Shown: positions 1-5,610, counted from the first letter of the stretch. The stretch is DNA of 5,610 bases from Rhizobacter sp. (GCA_014379885.1 JACMKW010000413.1:1-5610), one strand, 5' to 3'. Notes: a model not told the origin generated them from the letters alone. A program made the numbers and translations.

Positions 1-533
1 CCACGCTTGACGAACCGGCCTTCCAGCTGCGCACCGAACGGGTTGATTTGAACGAGCTGCTGGCCGACATCGCCGCCCGTTTTGCGGAGCGCGCCGGGCA
101 GCAGGGCGTGGACTTACAGGCGCTGCACGGCGAGCAGCCCGTGGTGGCGGTGGTGGACGTGGAGTTGTTCGAGCGTGCCGTGGCCAACCTGGTTGACAAC
201 GCGCTCAAGTTTTGCGCCGCGGGCTGCCACATCACGGTGCAGGCGCAAGAGCGGCATCGTGTGGGTGTCGACGAGGTCGAGGTCAGCGTCAGCGACACCG
301 GCCCGGGCATTGCCGAGGCCGACCTGCCGCACCTGTTCGACCGCTTCTACCAGGCCCGCCACACGGTGGCACCGGCCACCAGCGAAGGCGGCAAGGGGCT
401 GGGCTTGGCCATCGTCAAACGCATCGTCGAGCTGCACGGTGGCAGCGTGGCGGTGACCAGTTCCCTGACACAGGGCACGCGGGTGGCGCTCACGCTACCG
501 GCGAGCCCCAACTTGGCGCGTGAAAACCCCTAG
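1..533 (+). CDS. Sensor histidine kinase, C-terminal ATPase part (5' end outside window)
   Basis: The reading frame is open from the window edge (first complete codon at position 3) to a TAG at 531-533, giving 176 visible residues. They form the catalytic ATPase domain of a two-component sensor kinase, which binds ATP and phosphorylates a histidine in the missing upstream part. The ATP-site boxes appear in the right order: an N box (ELFERAVANLVDNALKF), a G1 box (VSDTGPGIAE) followed by an F-box-like LFDRFYQAR, and a G2 box (GGKGLGLAIVKRIVELHGG). The C-terminal GTRVALTLP strand is also typical. The sensor and dimerisation/His regions lie upstream, so the signal, the partner regulator and the gene name cannot be given. 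A methionine-type start at 48 (TTG) is internal: in-frame residues before it (FQLRTERVDL) continue the domain linker. The family call is secure; the pathway is unknown. Confidence 0.95.
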   Translation, partial: TLDEPAFQLRTERVDLNELLADIAARFAERAGQQGVDLQALHGEQPVVAVVDVELFERAVANLVDNALKFCAAGCHITVQAQERHRVGVDEVEVSVSDTGPGIAEADLPHLFDRFYQARHTVAPATSEGGKGLGLAIVKRIVELHGGSVAVTSSLTQGTRVALTLPASPNLARENP

Positions 534-707
534 TGTGTGCATGGAGCCCCCGTCCTAAAGTCCGCCCACTCGCGGCTGGCGGCTTGTTCTGCCGGGCACA
601 GGCGGGGGGTCTGAGGAGACATATTCAAGGCATCCTGGAGCACCCGCTCAAAGTTTGCCAACAGGAGCCGGCACCCAAGAAGTGCACGCGCCGATGACAA
701 AATCCAG
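534..707. other. Intergenic stretch with no recognised gene
   Basis: This stretch lies between the kinase stop codon and the terminator hairpin at 708. I see no ORF with convincing coding character on either strand; the long minus-strand reading frames crossing it run antisense through the transporter gene. It could be a long 3' untranslated region of the kinase transcript, or hold a small RNA ending at the 708-741 terminator. A weak -10-like CAAAAT at 698-703 has no good -35 partner. Confidence 0.5.
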
Positions 708-741
708 GGGCGCCGGGGAAACTCGGCGCCCTTTGTGTTTT
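708..741 (+). terminator. Rho-independent terminator
   Basis: The perfect 8-bp G/C stem GGGCGCCG (708-715) pairs with CGGCGCCC (724-731) across an 8-nt loop. It is followed directly by the T-rich run TTTGTGTTTT (732-741). This is the classic shape of an intrinsic terminator for plus-strand transcripts. It sits about 175 bp after the kinase stop, so it probably ends the kinase transcript, or a small RNA from the gap. It also insulates the downstream transporter from read-through. Confidence 0.75.
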
Positions 742-752
742 CTGCTTGAGAC

Positions 753-823
753 CCGTTCAGGCTGAGCTTGTCGAAGCCCCCGGAGACAGGCGCCCAACCC
801 TTCGACAGGCTCAGGGCGAACGG
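753..823. repeat. Dispersed intergenic inverted-repeat element
   Basis: Two 24-nt arms (753-776 and 800-823) pair with 20 of 24 matches around a 23-nt loop. The right arm read on the minus strand begins CCGTTCGCCCTGAGCCTG and continues to TCGAAG. I recognise this sequence as an abundant REP-like intergenic repeat of many proteobacteria, including Comamonadaceae; that is recall, not a search. Read as protein it gives strings such as PFDRLRANG, a known source of false N-terminal extensions. Here it ends 13 bp before the transporter ATG. Confidence 0.85.
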
Positions 824-836
824 TGCTTTGCCCAGC

Positions 837-1598
837 ATGCTCGATCTCCTCACTGTCACCCTCGCCTCGCTGTTTGCCGGCTTCGTCGACGCCATCGTCG
901 GTGGCGGCGGCTTGATCCTGGTGCCGGCCCTGTTCAGCGTGTTCCCGACCGCCGCGCCGGCCACGCTGTTCGGCACCAACAAGGGGGCCGCGGTCTGGGG
1001 CACCGCCTGGGCCACCGCACAGTTCGCCAAGAAGGTCTCGATGCGCTGGGCCGCCCTGCTGCCGGCCGCCGTGGCTGCGCTGGTGGGCAGCTTTGCCGGC
1101 GCGTGGATGGTCACGCTGGTGAGCGCAGGCGGCCTGCGCCGCGCGCTGCCGTTTGTGCTGTTGGCCGTGCTGATCTACACGCTGGCGCGCAAGGACCTGG
1201 GCCGCCACCACGTGCCGCGTTTCAGCGGCCGCACCGAAGCCGCAGTCGCAAGCGCCGTGGGGCTGCTGATCGGCTTCTACGACGGCTTTTTCGGCCCAGG
1301 CACCGGCAGCTTCCTCGTGTTCCTGTTTGTGCGCTTGCTGGGTTACGACTTTCTCAACGCGAGCGCCAGCGCCAAGCTGCTCAACACCGCCACCAACAGC
1401 GCGGCACTGGTGTTGTTTGCCCTCACCGGCCACGTGTGGTGGCACATCGCGGTGGTGATGGCGGTGGCCAACGTGGTGGGCAGCTTGCTCGGCACCCGGC
1501 TCGCGCTGAAACACGGCGCGGGCTTCGTGCGCGGCGTCTTCATTGCCGTGGTGTCGGCGCTGATCCTGAAGACGGGTTACGACGCCTTCTTGCGCTGA
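837..1598 (+). CDS. TSUP (TauE/SafE, YfcA-like) family membrane transporter
   Basis: This is a 253-residue hydrophobic protein of the TSUP family, inner-membrane permeases associated with export or uptake of sulfite, sulfonates and other organic anions. The two homologous halves are visible, each opening with the family signature: GFVDAIVGGGG at residues 15-25 with GTNK at 46-49, and GFYDGFFGPGTG at 146-157 followed by SAKLLNTATN. About seven to eight hydrophobic segments fit the family, as does the length of roughly 250. I chose ATG 837 because the longer reading from TTG 768 would be translated out of the dispersed repeat (PFDRLRANG). No good Shine-Dalgarno precedes the ATG, and TTG 828 is possible. 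The substrate cannot be inferred: no sulfur-metabolism gene is adjacent. The 3' end overlaps the convergent monooxygenase gene by 22 bp. Confidence 0.93.
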   Translation: MLDLLTVTLASLFAGFVDAIVGGGGLILVPALFSVFPTAAPATLFGTNKGAAVWGTAWATAQFAKKVSMRWAALLPAAVAALVGSFAGAWMVTLVSAGGLRRALPFVLLAVLIYTLARKDLGRHHVPRFSGRTEAAVASAVGLLIGFYDGFFGPGTGSFLVFLFVRLLGYDFLNASASAKLLNTATNSAALVLFALTGHVWWHIAVVMAVANVVGSLLGTRLALKHGAGFVRGVFIAVVSALILKTGYDAFLR

Positions 1599-2890
1599 AT
1601 GTCACTGCGTAGCTGGCCGGCGTAATCGCGGAAGTCAACCTCCAGCGTGTAGCGTGCCGAGCCCAGGTAGCGCTTGGCCTGGTGTCGATGGTGCTGCGCG
1701 ATTTCGGCGTCCATGGTGCGCGTGTCGGGCAGCTTGGTTTCGCCCGCCAGCACTGACGCGACCCAGCGCGCCTGAATCTCCACCAGCGGAATCGTCGGCC
1801 CGATCGGTTGCACCAAGCCCACGAAGTACAGGCCGGGCAGTGATGGCGGCAACATGCGCCGGTAGAGCGACACCGGGCCGTCCTTTACCTCGAACAACGA
1901 GGTTGCGATGAAGGGAAAACGCGTGCGGTAACCGGTGGCGTAGATGATGGCGTCGATGGGCGACGTGCTGCCGTCGTCAAACGCCACCTGCGTGCCTTGC
2001 AGCTCTCGCACATTGGGTTTGATGCGAATCCAGCCGTGGCCTACATACGGCAGCAGCTCCTGGCTGAGCGTGGCGTGCTCCTGCCAGATGGCGTGTTTCG
2101 GGCGGGGCACACCGAAGCGGGCCTGGTCACCCACGGCCAGAAAGGCCAGCCGCTGGATCAGCGAGCGCGCCAGCCTTGTGGGCAGGTGCAACTTGCGCAT
2201 CAGGAACGACGACCAGCGGTCGATGGGCACGCCCATGATGTATTTGGGCATCACCCAGGCGCTGCGCCGGGTTGACAAGAGCGTGCTCTTGGCCGACTTG
2301 CACACGTCGACCGCGATGTCGACGCCTGAGTTGCCGATGCCCACCACCAGCACGTGCTTGTCCTTGAACGGCTCGGCGGTGCGGTAGTGGTGTGCGTGCA
2401 CGGCGAGGCCATCGAAGTGGCCCGCGAAATCGGGCCAGCGTGCGTCCCACAAGTGGCCATTCGCCACCAGCACGGCGCGAAAGCGTTTTACCTCACCGCC
2501 TTTTTCATTCGCCAGGCGCACGTTCCATGTGCCATCGCCGACCGGGCTCACGTCTTCCACGCGGGTGTTGAAGCGGATGTGTGGCAACACGCCCGCGCGC
2601 TCGGCATAGGCTTCGAGGTAACCCATCACCTCGTAGTGCGACAGGAAGTCGGGATAGGTCTCGGGAATCGGGAAGTCGGAGTAGCCGAGGTTGATGCGGC
2701 TGGTGTCGATGTGCAGGCTGCGGTAGGCCGACGACAAGCCGTTGTCGTTCTCGTAGCGCCACATGCCGCCGATCTTGGAGCCGATCTCGAAGCACTCGAA
2801 GGCAACGCTTTTTTCCTTCAACGCCTTGGCCAGAGTGACGCCGGAGGAGCCGGCACCGATGATGCACACCGGCAGTTGAGCGTCAGACAT
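1577..2890 (-). CDS. Flavin-containing monooxygenase (class B flavoprotein)
   Basis: This 437-residue soluble enzyme uses FAD, NADPH and O2 to insert one oxygen atom into an organic substrate. The FAD-binding Rossmann motif GAGSSG is at residues 12-17, with the acidic E35 closing the second strand and GGMW at 41-44. The fingerprint FDGLAVHAHHY at 159-169 fits the FMO form FxGxxxHxxxY rather than the Baeyer-Villiger form, which has W-P at the end. The NADPH-site motif GIGNSG is at 184-189, and the ATGY linker motif is at 318-321. Length is normal for the family. I chose ATG 2890 because the motif then falls about 10 residues from the N terminus and this ATG overlaps the upstream dehydrogenase stop (ATGTCTGA). 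The longer reading to 2947 would lie inside that gene. A weak GGAAA lies 12 nt upstream, so translation is probably coupled. It is the last gene of the tetR operon; the substrate is unknown. Confidence 0.93.
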   Translation of the reverse strand: MSDAQLPVCIIGAGSSGVTLAKALKEKSVAFECFEIGSKIGGMWRYENDNGLSSAYRSLHIDTSRINLGYSDFPIPETYPDFLSHYEVMGYLEAYAERAGVLPHIRFNTRVEDVSPVGDGTWNVRLANEKGGEVKRFRAVLVANGHLWDARWPDFAGHFDGLAVHAHHYRTAEPFKDKHVLVVGIGNSGVDIAVDVCKSAKSTLLSTRRSAWVMPKYIMGVPIDRWSSFLMRKLHLPTRLARSLIQRLAFLAVGDQARFGVPRPKHAIWQEHATLSQELLPYVGHGWIRIKPNVRELQGTQVAFDDGSTSPIDAIIYATGYRTRFPFIATSLFEVKDGPVSLYRRMLPPSLPGLYFVGLVQPIGPTIPLVEIQARWVASVLAGETKLPDTRTMDAEIAQHHRHQAKRYLGSARYTLEVDFRDYAGQLRSDIQRKKAS

Positions 2891-3827
2891 CTTTGGAGCG
2901 GCTTTCCAGGTAAGCGTCAACCAGCGTGTCGACGTCTCGGTCGGCATGCAGGCCGAGGCTCAATGCCAGTTCGGAAGTGAAGGCGCGTGGCCAGCCATCG
3001 ACGATGGCCTGCATCTGTGCGTCGGGCTGCCAGGTGATGTGACCCGTGGCACCACGCCGCGCCACCGCAGCCGCCATCTCGGCCGGCGTGACGGTGAGCG
3101 ACGGCAGGTTCATCGCACGTGTGGGGCCGAAACGGCTGGCCGGCAGCTCAAGAAGCGCCAAAAAACTTTTCACCACACATTGCACCGACGCCACCGGCAC
3201 ACGCGTCTCAGCGGCCAGCGGGCACACCGTGTCGCGCCCGGCCAGGGGCTCGCGGATCAGTGCGGCGATGCGGTCCGAGACACTGCCGCTGGCTGGCCCC
3301 GGGTGCGTGAGCACCACCGGCAGGCGCAGCACCCGGCCGTCGATGAAGCCGCGCCGCGAGTGGTCGTTGATCAGCAGCTCGGCGATGGCCTTGTGGCTGC
3401 CATACGAGGTTTGCGGCGTCTGGGCCACGTGGTCGTCCACCGTGTCGGGCAGTGGGCCGCCGAAGGTGGAGATGGAGCTCGCGAACACGAAGAACGGCGG
3501 GCGTTTGTGATCGTCGACTTGCGTGCGGCAATGCGCCAGCAGCGCCATCAAGGCCTGCACATTGACGGCCAGGCCGCGCGCGAAGTCTTGCTCGGCGTCG
3601 AGCGTGAGCGTGGCAGCGAGGTGGAACACTGCGTCCACGGGCTGGGCAAACAGTTGTTGCAGGAAGCCCGCGTCGCAGATGTCGCCTTGCAAGCCGCCCG
3701 CCGCGGGCCGGCTGTCGGCCAGCAGCAGCTCGGTGATGGGTTGGCCGTGCAGGGTGCCGCGTTGCCGCAGCGCCGCCGCAAGGTGCGAGCCGATGAAACC
3801 CGCCGCGCCCAGGACGAGAACGCGCAT
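2883..3827 (-). CDS. NAD-dependent epimerase/dehydratase-type extended SDR, DenD (D-erythronate dehydrogenase)-like
   Basis: This 314-residue extended short-chain dehydrogenase has the nucleotide motif GAAGFIG at residues 7-13. Asp38 ends the second strand, favouring NAD over NADP. HLAA is at 69-72, a serine pair S117/S118 sits in SSIS, and the catalytic Y142-xxx-K146 is in SYGSHKAIAELL. The block FGGPLPDTVDDH...QTPQTSYG and the following RRGFIDGRVLRLP and IREPLAG match what I recall of the D-erythronate dehydrogenase (DenD) family. The segment after VLRLP (VVLTHPGPASGSVSD) looks divergent from the usual RPGxPN-type loop. No erythronate kinase or isomerase gene is nearby, and it is sandwiched between a TetR regulator and a monooxygenase. 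It may therefore oxidise another hydroxy compound, perhaps the substrate or product of the monooxygenase. The start ATG 3827 has AGGA 10 nt upstream. The family is secure; the substrate is inference. Confidence 0.9.
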   Translation of the reverse strand: MRVLVLGAAGFIGSHLAAALRQRGTLHGQPITELLLADSRPAAGGLQGDICDAGFLQQLFAQPVDAVFHLAATLTLDAEQDFARGLAVNVQALMALLAHCRTQVDDHKRPPFFVFASSISTFGGPLPDTVDDHVAQTPQTSYGSHKAIAELLINDHSRRGFIDGRVLRLPVVLTHPGPASGSVSDRIAALIREPLAGRDTVCPLAAETRVPVASVQCVVKSFLALLELPASRFGPTRAMNLPSLTVTPAEMAAAVARRGATGHITWQPDAQMQAIVDGWPRAFTSELALSLGLHADRDVDTLVDAYLESRSKDV

Positions 3828-3837
3828 TCGGGTCTGT

Positions 3838-3841
3838 TCCT
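3838..3841 (-). promoter_or_regulatory. Shine-Dalgarno of the SDR gene, embedded in the tetR stop
   Basis: On the minus strand AGGA occupies 3841-3838 and shares bases with the tetR TAG stop (3842-3840), in the context acTAGGAac. The spacer to ATG 3827 is 10 nt. This supports both the SDR start and co-transcription with tetR, because ribosomes finishing tetR cover this site. Confidence 0.65.
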
Positions 3842-4457
3842 AGTCGGTGTAGCTGAAGGCGCGGTAGGTGGACACCAGCCGTTGGTAGGCCGAGGTCGCA
3901 CGTTCATGCGCGATCGGGTCGCGCACAAAACGCGCATCGTGCAGAAAGCCGACCATCAGGCTGTTGATCTCGTAGGTGAGCTGCAAGGGGTCGGTGTCAT
4001 GGCGCAGGTGGCCTTCGTCGATGCACAGCGTGATGGCACGGTAGAGCTGGTTGCGCCAGTCCATCACCGATTCGAGCAGCTGGTCGCGCAGGGCGCTTTC
4101 CACGTGGTCGAGGTCGAAGGCCGAGGCGGTATGCAGGCCGCCGGCCATGGCGTTCTCTCCGGTGCCACGGCCGATCCACAGCCGCATGATGGCGTTCAGC
4201 CGGGGCAGCCCGCGCGGGGCACTCAGGGCCGGCAGGAACACATTGGCCGCAAAGATGCGGCCGTACTCCACGATCACCTTGTTTTGCAGCGCTTCGAGCG
4301 AGCCCACGCGGGCAAACACGCCGCTCTTGCTAATGTTCATTCGCTTGGCCACTTCACCGAGCGTGACGGCATGCAAGCCCTCGACGACGGCAATTTGCAA
4401 AGCGGTCTGGATGATGGCTTGCAGCGTTTGTTCGCTTTTGGCGAGCTTGATGGTCAT
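3840..4457 (-). CDS. TetR/AcrR-family transcriptional regulator
   Basis: This 205-residue one-component regulator probably binds DNA as a dimer and is released by a small-molecule ligand. The N-terminal helix-turn-helix is clear: a first helix around residues 9-27 (ending AVVEG), then TLGEVAKRM (32-40) and the recognition region ISKSGVFARVGSLEALQ (42-58). The C-terminal two thirds is a helical ligand/dimer domain too divergent to name. I chose ATG 4457 because the domain then starts within 10 residues, as is usual, and AGG lies about 9 nt upstream. Longer readings use ATG 4502 or TTG 4541 and would consume the promoter region. It is the first gene of the operon with the SDR (12 bp downstream) and FMO, which suggests autoregulation and control by the enzymes' substrate or product. 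Repression is the usual mode in the family but is not shown here. Confidence 0.93.
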   Translation of the reverse strand: MTIKLAKSEQTLQAIIQTALQIAVVEGLHAVTLGEVAKRMNISKSGVFARVGSLEALQNKVIVEYGRIFAANVFLPALSAPRGLPRLNAIMRLWIGRGTGENAMAGGLHTASAFDLDHVESALRDQLLESVMDWRNQLYRAITLCIDEGHLRHDTDPLQLTYEINSLMVGFLHDARFVRDPIAHERATSAYQRLVSTYRAFSYTD

Positions 4458-4487
4458 GTTGTCGACCTGTCTTCCCTGGAGTGCAGC

Positions 4488-4518
4488 AGTATAAGAAGGC
4501 ATTCGCACGGGCGTATAA
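4488..4518 (-). promoter_or_regulatory. Candidate promoter of the tetR-SDR-FMO operon, with direct repeats
   Basis: On the minus strand TATACT (4493-4488) matches five of six bases of a sigma-70 -10 box and lies about 31 bp before the tetR ATG. A weak -35 candidate, TTATAC (4518-4513), lies 19 bp upstream. The heptamer GTATAAG occurs exactly twice on the plus strand (4489-4495 and 4513-4519), 24 bp apart. The copies could be half-sites for the TetR protein overlapping the promoter. I found no convincing full palindrome, so operator status is inference. Confidence 0.4.
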
Positions 4519-4558
4519 GTGATTTCCGAAGCGATTTGCAAGCCGGGATATGCGAGCC

Positions 4559-4605
4559 TGTTCTTTCAATCGCCAGGGCTGCCCCTGCGTAGCATGTTCT
4601 TTGAA
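4559..4605. repeat. Short direct repeat upstream of the HDOD gene
   Basis: An 11-mer, TGTTCTTTSAA (S is C or G), occurs at 4559-4569 and 4595-4605. Ten of 11 bases match, and the starts are 36 bp apart. Both copies lie in the 111 bp before the HDOD start codon. They could be regulator-binding sites, or the similarity may be chance; no clear promoter is visible around them. Confidence 0.3.
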
Positions 4606-4629
4606 GCATTGACTATCCCGGACACCGCC

Positions 4630-5445
4630 ATGCCTGTCGACCCAAAACTCCGCTCATTGAACATTGACGTGCCTGCCCAGCCTGAAGTGCTGGTCAAGCT
4701 GTCGCTGCTGCTCGCCGAAGACGATGTGGACCTGCCCACCCTGGGCCGCCTCGTCGAAGCCGACATGGCGCTGGCCGCCGCGGTGATGAAAGCGGTGAAC
4801 TCCTCGCTCTACGGCCTGAAGGGCCGGGTGCAGAGCGTGCAGCAGGCGGTGATGTACCTGGGCACCCGCGAGGTGGCCGCGGTGACGTTTGAATTCGGCT
4901 TGCGGGCCGTGTTCCCCGCCGCACCCGAGTTGGATGTCGTGTGGCAGCGCGCCTCGGTGCGTGGCCTTCTGATGGGCCGCATCGGCCAGGCGTTGAGCGT
5001 CGACCCCTGGGGCGCGCACTCGGCCGGCTTGTTCGAAGAATGTGGCAAGGCCGTGCTGTTCAAGCATGCCCCCGACGACTACCGCCCGATGCTCCAGAGC
5101 TCAGCCAACGACAGCGAGCTGGTGGAGCGCGAATACGAAGCCTTCGGTGTCAGCCACGACGCGCTGGGCGCCTCGCTCTGCGAAAGCTGGGGCCTGGGCC
5201 CCGCGGCCGTGGCCAGCGTGCGCCACCATGTGCGTGTGAATGCCCTGCGGCAGCTGCCGGCCCAGGCGCCGCGCCGTTCCATCTGTGCGCTGTCGGCGCT
5301 GGCCAATGCGCTGATGACCGACCCCGACACGCTGGAGGAAGTGGCCCAGGCGGTGGCGCCGCAGGCGATGCTCGACCAAACCCTGGTCTTGCGTGGCGCG
5401 CGCAAAGTGCAGCAGCAGATCGAAGACGCCGCAGTGCGGGGCTAG
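4630..5445 (+). CDS. HDOD-domain protein lacking the metal-binding HD pair
   Basis: This 271-residue protein has an HDOD domain over roughly residues 13-205. That fold is related to HD phosphohydrolases and common in bacterial signalling proteins. Visible family motifs are DVPAQPEVLVKL near the N terminus, AVNSSLYGL at 56-64, SVQQAVMYLG at 70-79, W106xxxS, and AGLFEECGKAVLF at 133-145. At 137-138, where true HD enzymes have His-Asp (LHDIGK), this protein has Glu-Glu, so it is probably not a hydrolase and may act through protein contacts. No GGDEF, EAL or receiver domain is attached. I chose ATG 4630 because the domain starts soon after it, with a weak GGA 7 nt upstream. ATG 4594 and GTG 4519 are in frame but add residues unlike the family. 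It is transcribed divergently from tetR; the target process is unknown. Confidence 0.88.
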   Translation: MPVDPKLRSLNIDVPAQPEVLVKLSLLLAEDDVDLPTLGRLVEADMALAAAVMKAVNSSLYGLKGRVQSVQQAVMYLGTREVAAVTFEFGLRAVFPAAPELDVVWQRASVRGLLMGRIGQALSVDPWGAHSAGLFEECGKAVLFKHAPDDYRPMLQSSANDSELVEREYEAFGVSHDALGASLCESWGLGPAAVASVRHHVRVNALRQLPAQAPRRSICALSALANALMTDPDTLEEVAQAVAPQAMLDQTLVLRGARKVQQQIEDAAVRG

Positions 5446-5449
5446 AGGA

Positions 5450-5471
5450 AAGAGTCGCGAAGCCGACTCTT
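5450..5471. terminator. Hairpin after the HDOD gene, possible terminator
   Basis: The perfect 8-bp stem AAGAGTCG (5450-5457) pairs with CGACTCTT (5464-5471) around the 6-nt loop CGAAGC. It begins only 5 nt after the HDOD stop codon. The right arm ends in TT with no long T run, so intrinsic termination would be weak. Its placement between convergent genes still fits a transcript-end role. Confidence 0.5.
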
Positions 5472-5485
5472 CATCGAGCAACGCC

Positions 5486-5552
5486 CGCGGAACCGGCTTT
5501 GCCGGGCCGCCAGGCGGCGCCCCTCGGGGGCAGGAGCGAAGCGACTGGGGGG
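5486..5552. repeat. G/C-rich dispersed intergenic repeat of Burkholderiales type
   Basis: This is a compact string of small inverted repeats. CCGGC-TTT-GCCGG lies at 5493-5505, GCCGCC-A-GGCGGC at 5506-5518, and GCCCC-TCG-GGGGC around 5519-5531. They are followed by GGAGCGAAGCGACTGGGGGG. I recognise this arrangement, especially the GCGAAGCGACTGGGGG tail, as a common intergenic element of Comamonadaceae and relatives (recall, not a search). It fills the gap between two convergent genes and may act as a two-way transcript end or RNA stabiliser. The exact edges are uncertain. Confidence 0.65.
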
Positions 5553-5557
5553 CTCAA

Positions 5558-5610
5558 TCAAACCCGACGCGTGGTTTCGCGCACGATCAACTCCAGTGGC
5601 GGCAACACGA
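5558..5610 (-). CDS. LacI-family regulator, last 16 codons only
   Basis: On the minus strand an open frame enters from the right edge and ends with TGA at 5560-5558. It encodes VLPPLELIVRETTRRV. The pattern LP-x-EL-IVRE-(S/T)T is the usual end of LacI/GalR-family repressors, where the last strand of the sugar-binding domain is followed by a short basic tail. The start, the DNA-binding domain and the effector type lie outside the window. The gene is convergent with the HDOD gene, with the repeat element between them. The call rests on a short match, so it is likely but not certain. Confidence 0.7.
   Translation of the reverse strand, partial: VLPPLELIVRETTRRV

Noticed and set aside
768..836. 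N-terminal extension of the TSUP transporter from TTG 768
   Set aside because: The extra 23 residues are a translation of the dispersed repeat (PFDRLRANG) and lack membrane-protein character; the family signature begins soon after ATG 837.
648..1514. 288-residue minus-strand reading frame
   Set aside because: It is antisense to the TSUP gene, with a His/Gln/Arg-rich low-complexity translation typical of shadow frames in high-GC DNA.
2891..2947. 19-residue N-terminal extension of the monooxygenase
   Set aside because: It lies wholly inside the SDR coding sequence, and the FAD motif already sits at the usual distance from ATG 2890.
2946..4592. 548-residue plus-strand reading frame
   Set aside because: It is antisense to both the SDR and TetR genes and has no recognisable motif; those two genes carry clear family motifs on the minus strand.
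4519..4629. Extension of the HDOD protein from GTG 4519
   Set aside because: It would cover the divergent promoter region and direct repeats and adds residues unlike the domain; ATG 4630 fits the domain start better.
5486..5552. CRISPR array or attachment site in the G/C-rich stretch
   Set aside because: The small inverted repeats differ from each other and have no regular spacers; the whole matches a dispersed intergenic element instead.

Overview
The window is GC-rich and densely packed, with codon use typical of a Burkholderiales betaproteobacterium, most likely Comamonadaceae or a close relative. Two things support this: the gene families present, and two intergenic repeat types I recognise from these genomes (the hairpin at 753-823 and the G/C-rich element at about 5486-5552). 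The genus cannot be fixed from the sequence. It looks like ordinary chromosome: there is no transposase, phage gene, tRNA, rRNA or CRISPR array.

Layout, left to right. Positions 1-533 (+) hold the C-terminal ATPase half of a sensor histidine kinase whose start lies outside the window. A gap at 534-836 carries a good intrinsic terminator (708-741) and a dispersed inverted-repeat element (753-823). Positions 837-1598 (+) encode a TSUP (TauE/SafE, YfcA-like) membrane transporter. It meets head-on, with a 22-bp 3' overlap, a three-gene minus-strand operon. In transcription order this operon is a TetR-family regulator (4457-3840), a DenD-like extended short-chain dehydrogenase (3827-2883) and a flavin-containing monooxygenase (2890-1577). 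A 172-bp divergent promoter region separates tetR from an HDOD-domain gene (4630-5445, +). The HDOD gene converges on the last 16 codons of a LacI-family regulator (5558-5610, -). The space between those two is filled by a hairpin and a G/C-rich repeat element.

The functional core is the tetR-SDR-FMO operon. Spacing is very tight: 12 bp between the first two genes and an 8-bp overlap between the last two. The regulator probably controls its own operon, and the two redox enzymes probably act on the same substrate or on consecutive intermediates. The SDR resembles the D-erythronate dehydrogenase family, but no other erythronate-pathway gene is visible and its partner is a monooxygenase, so a different substrate is likely. 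The histidine kinase, transporter, HDOD and LacI genes show no clear link to this operon. I found no clearly new biological system; the operon is the item most worth following up.
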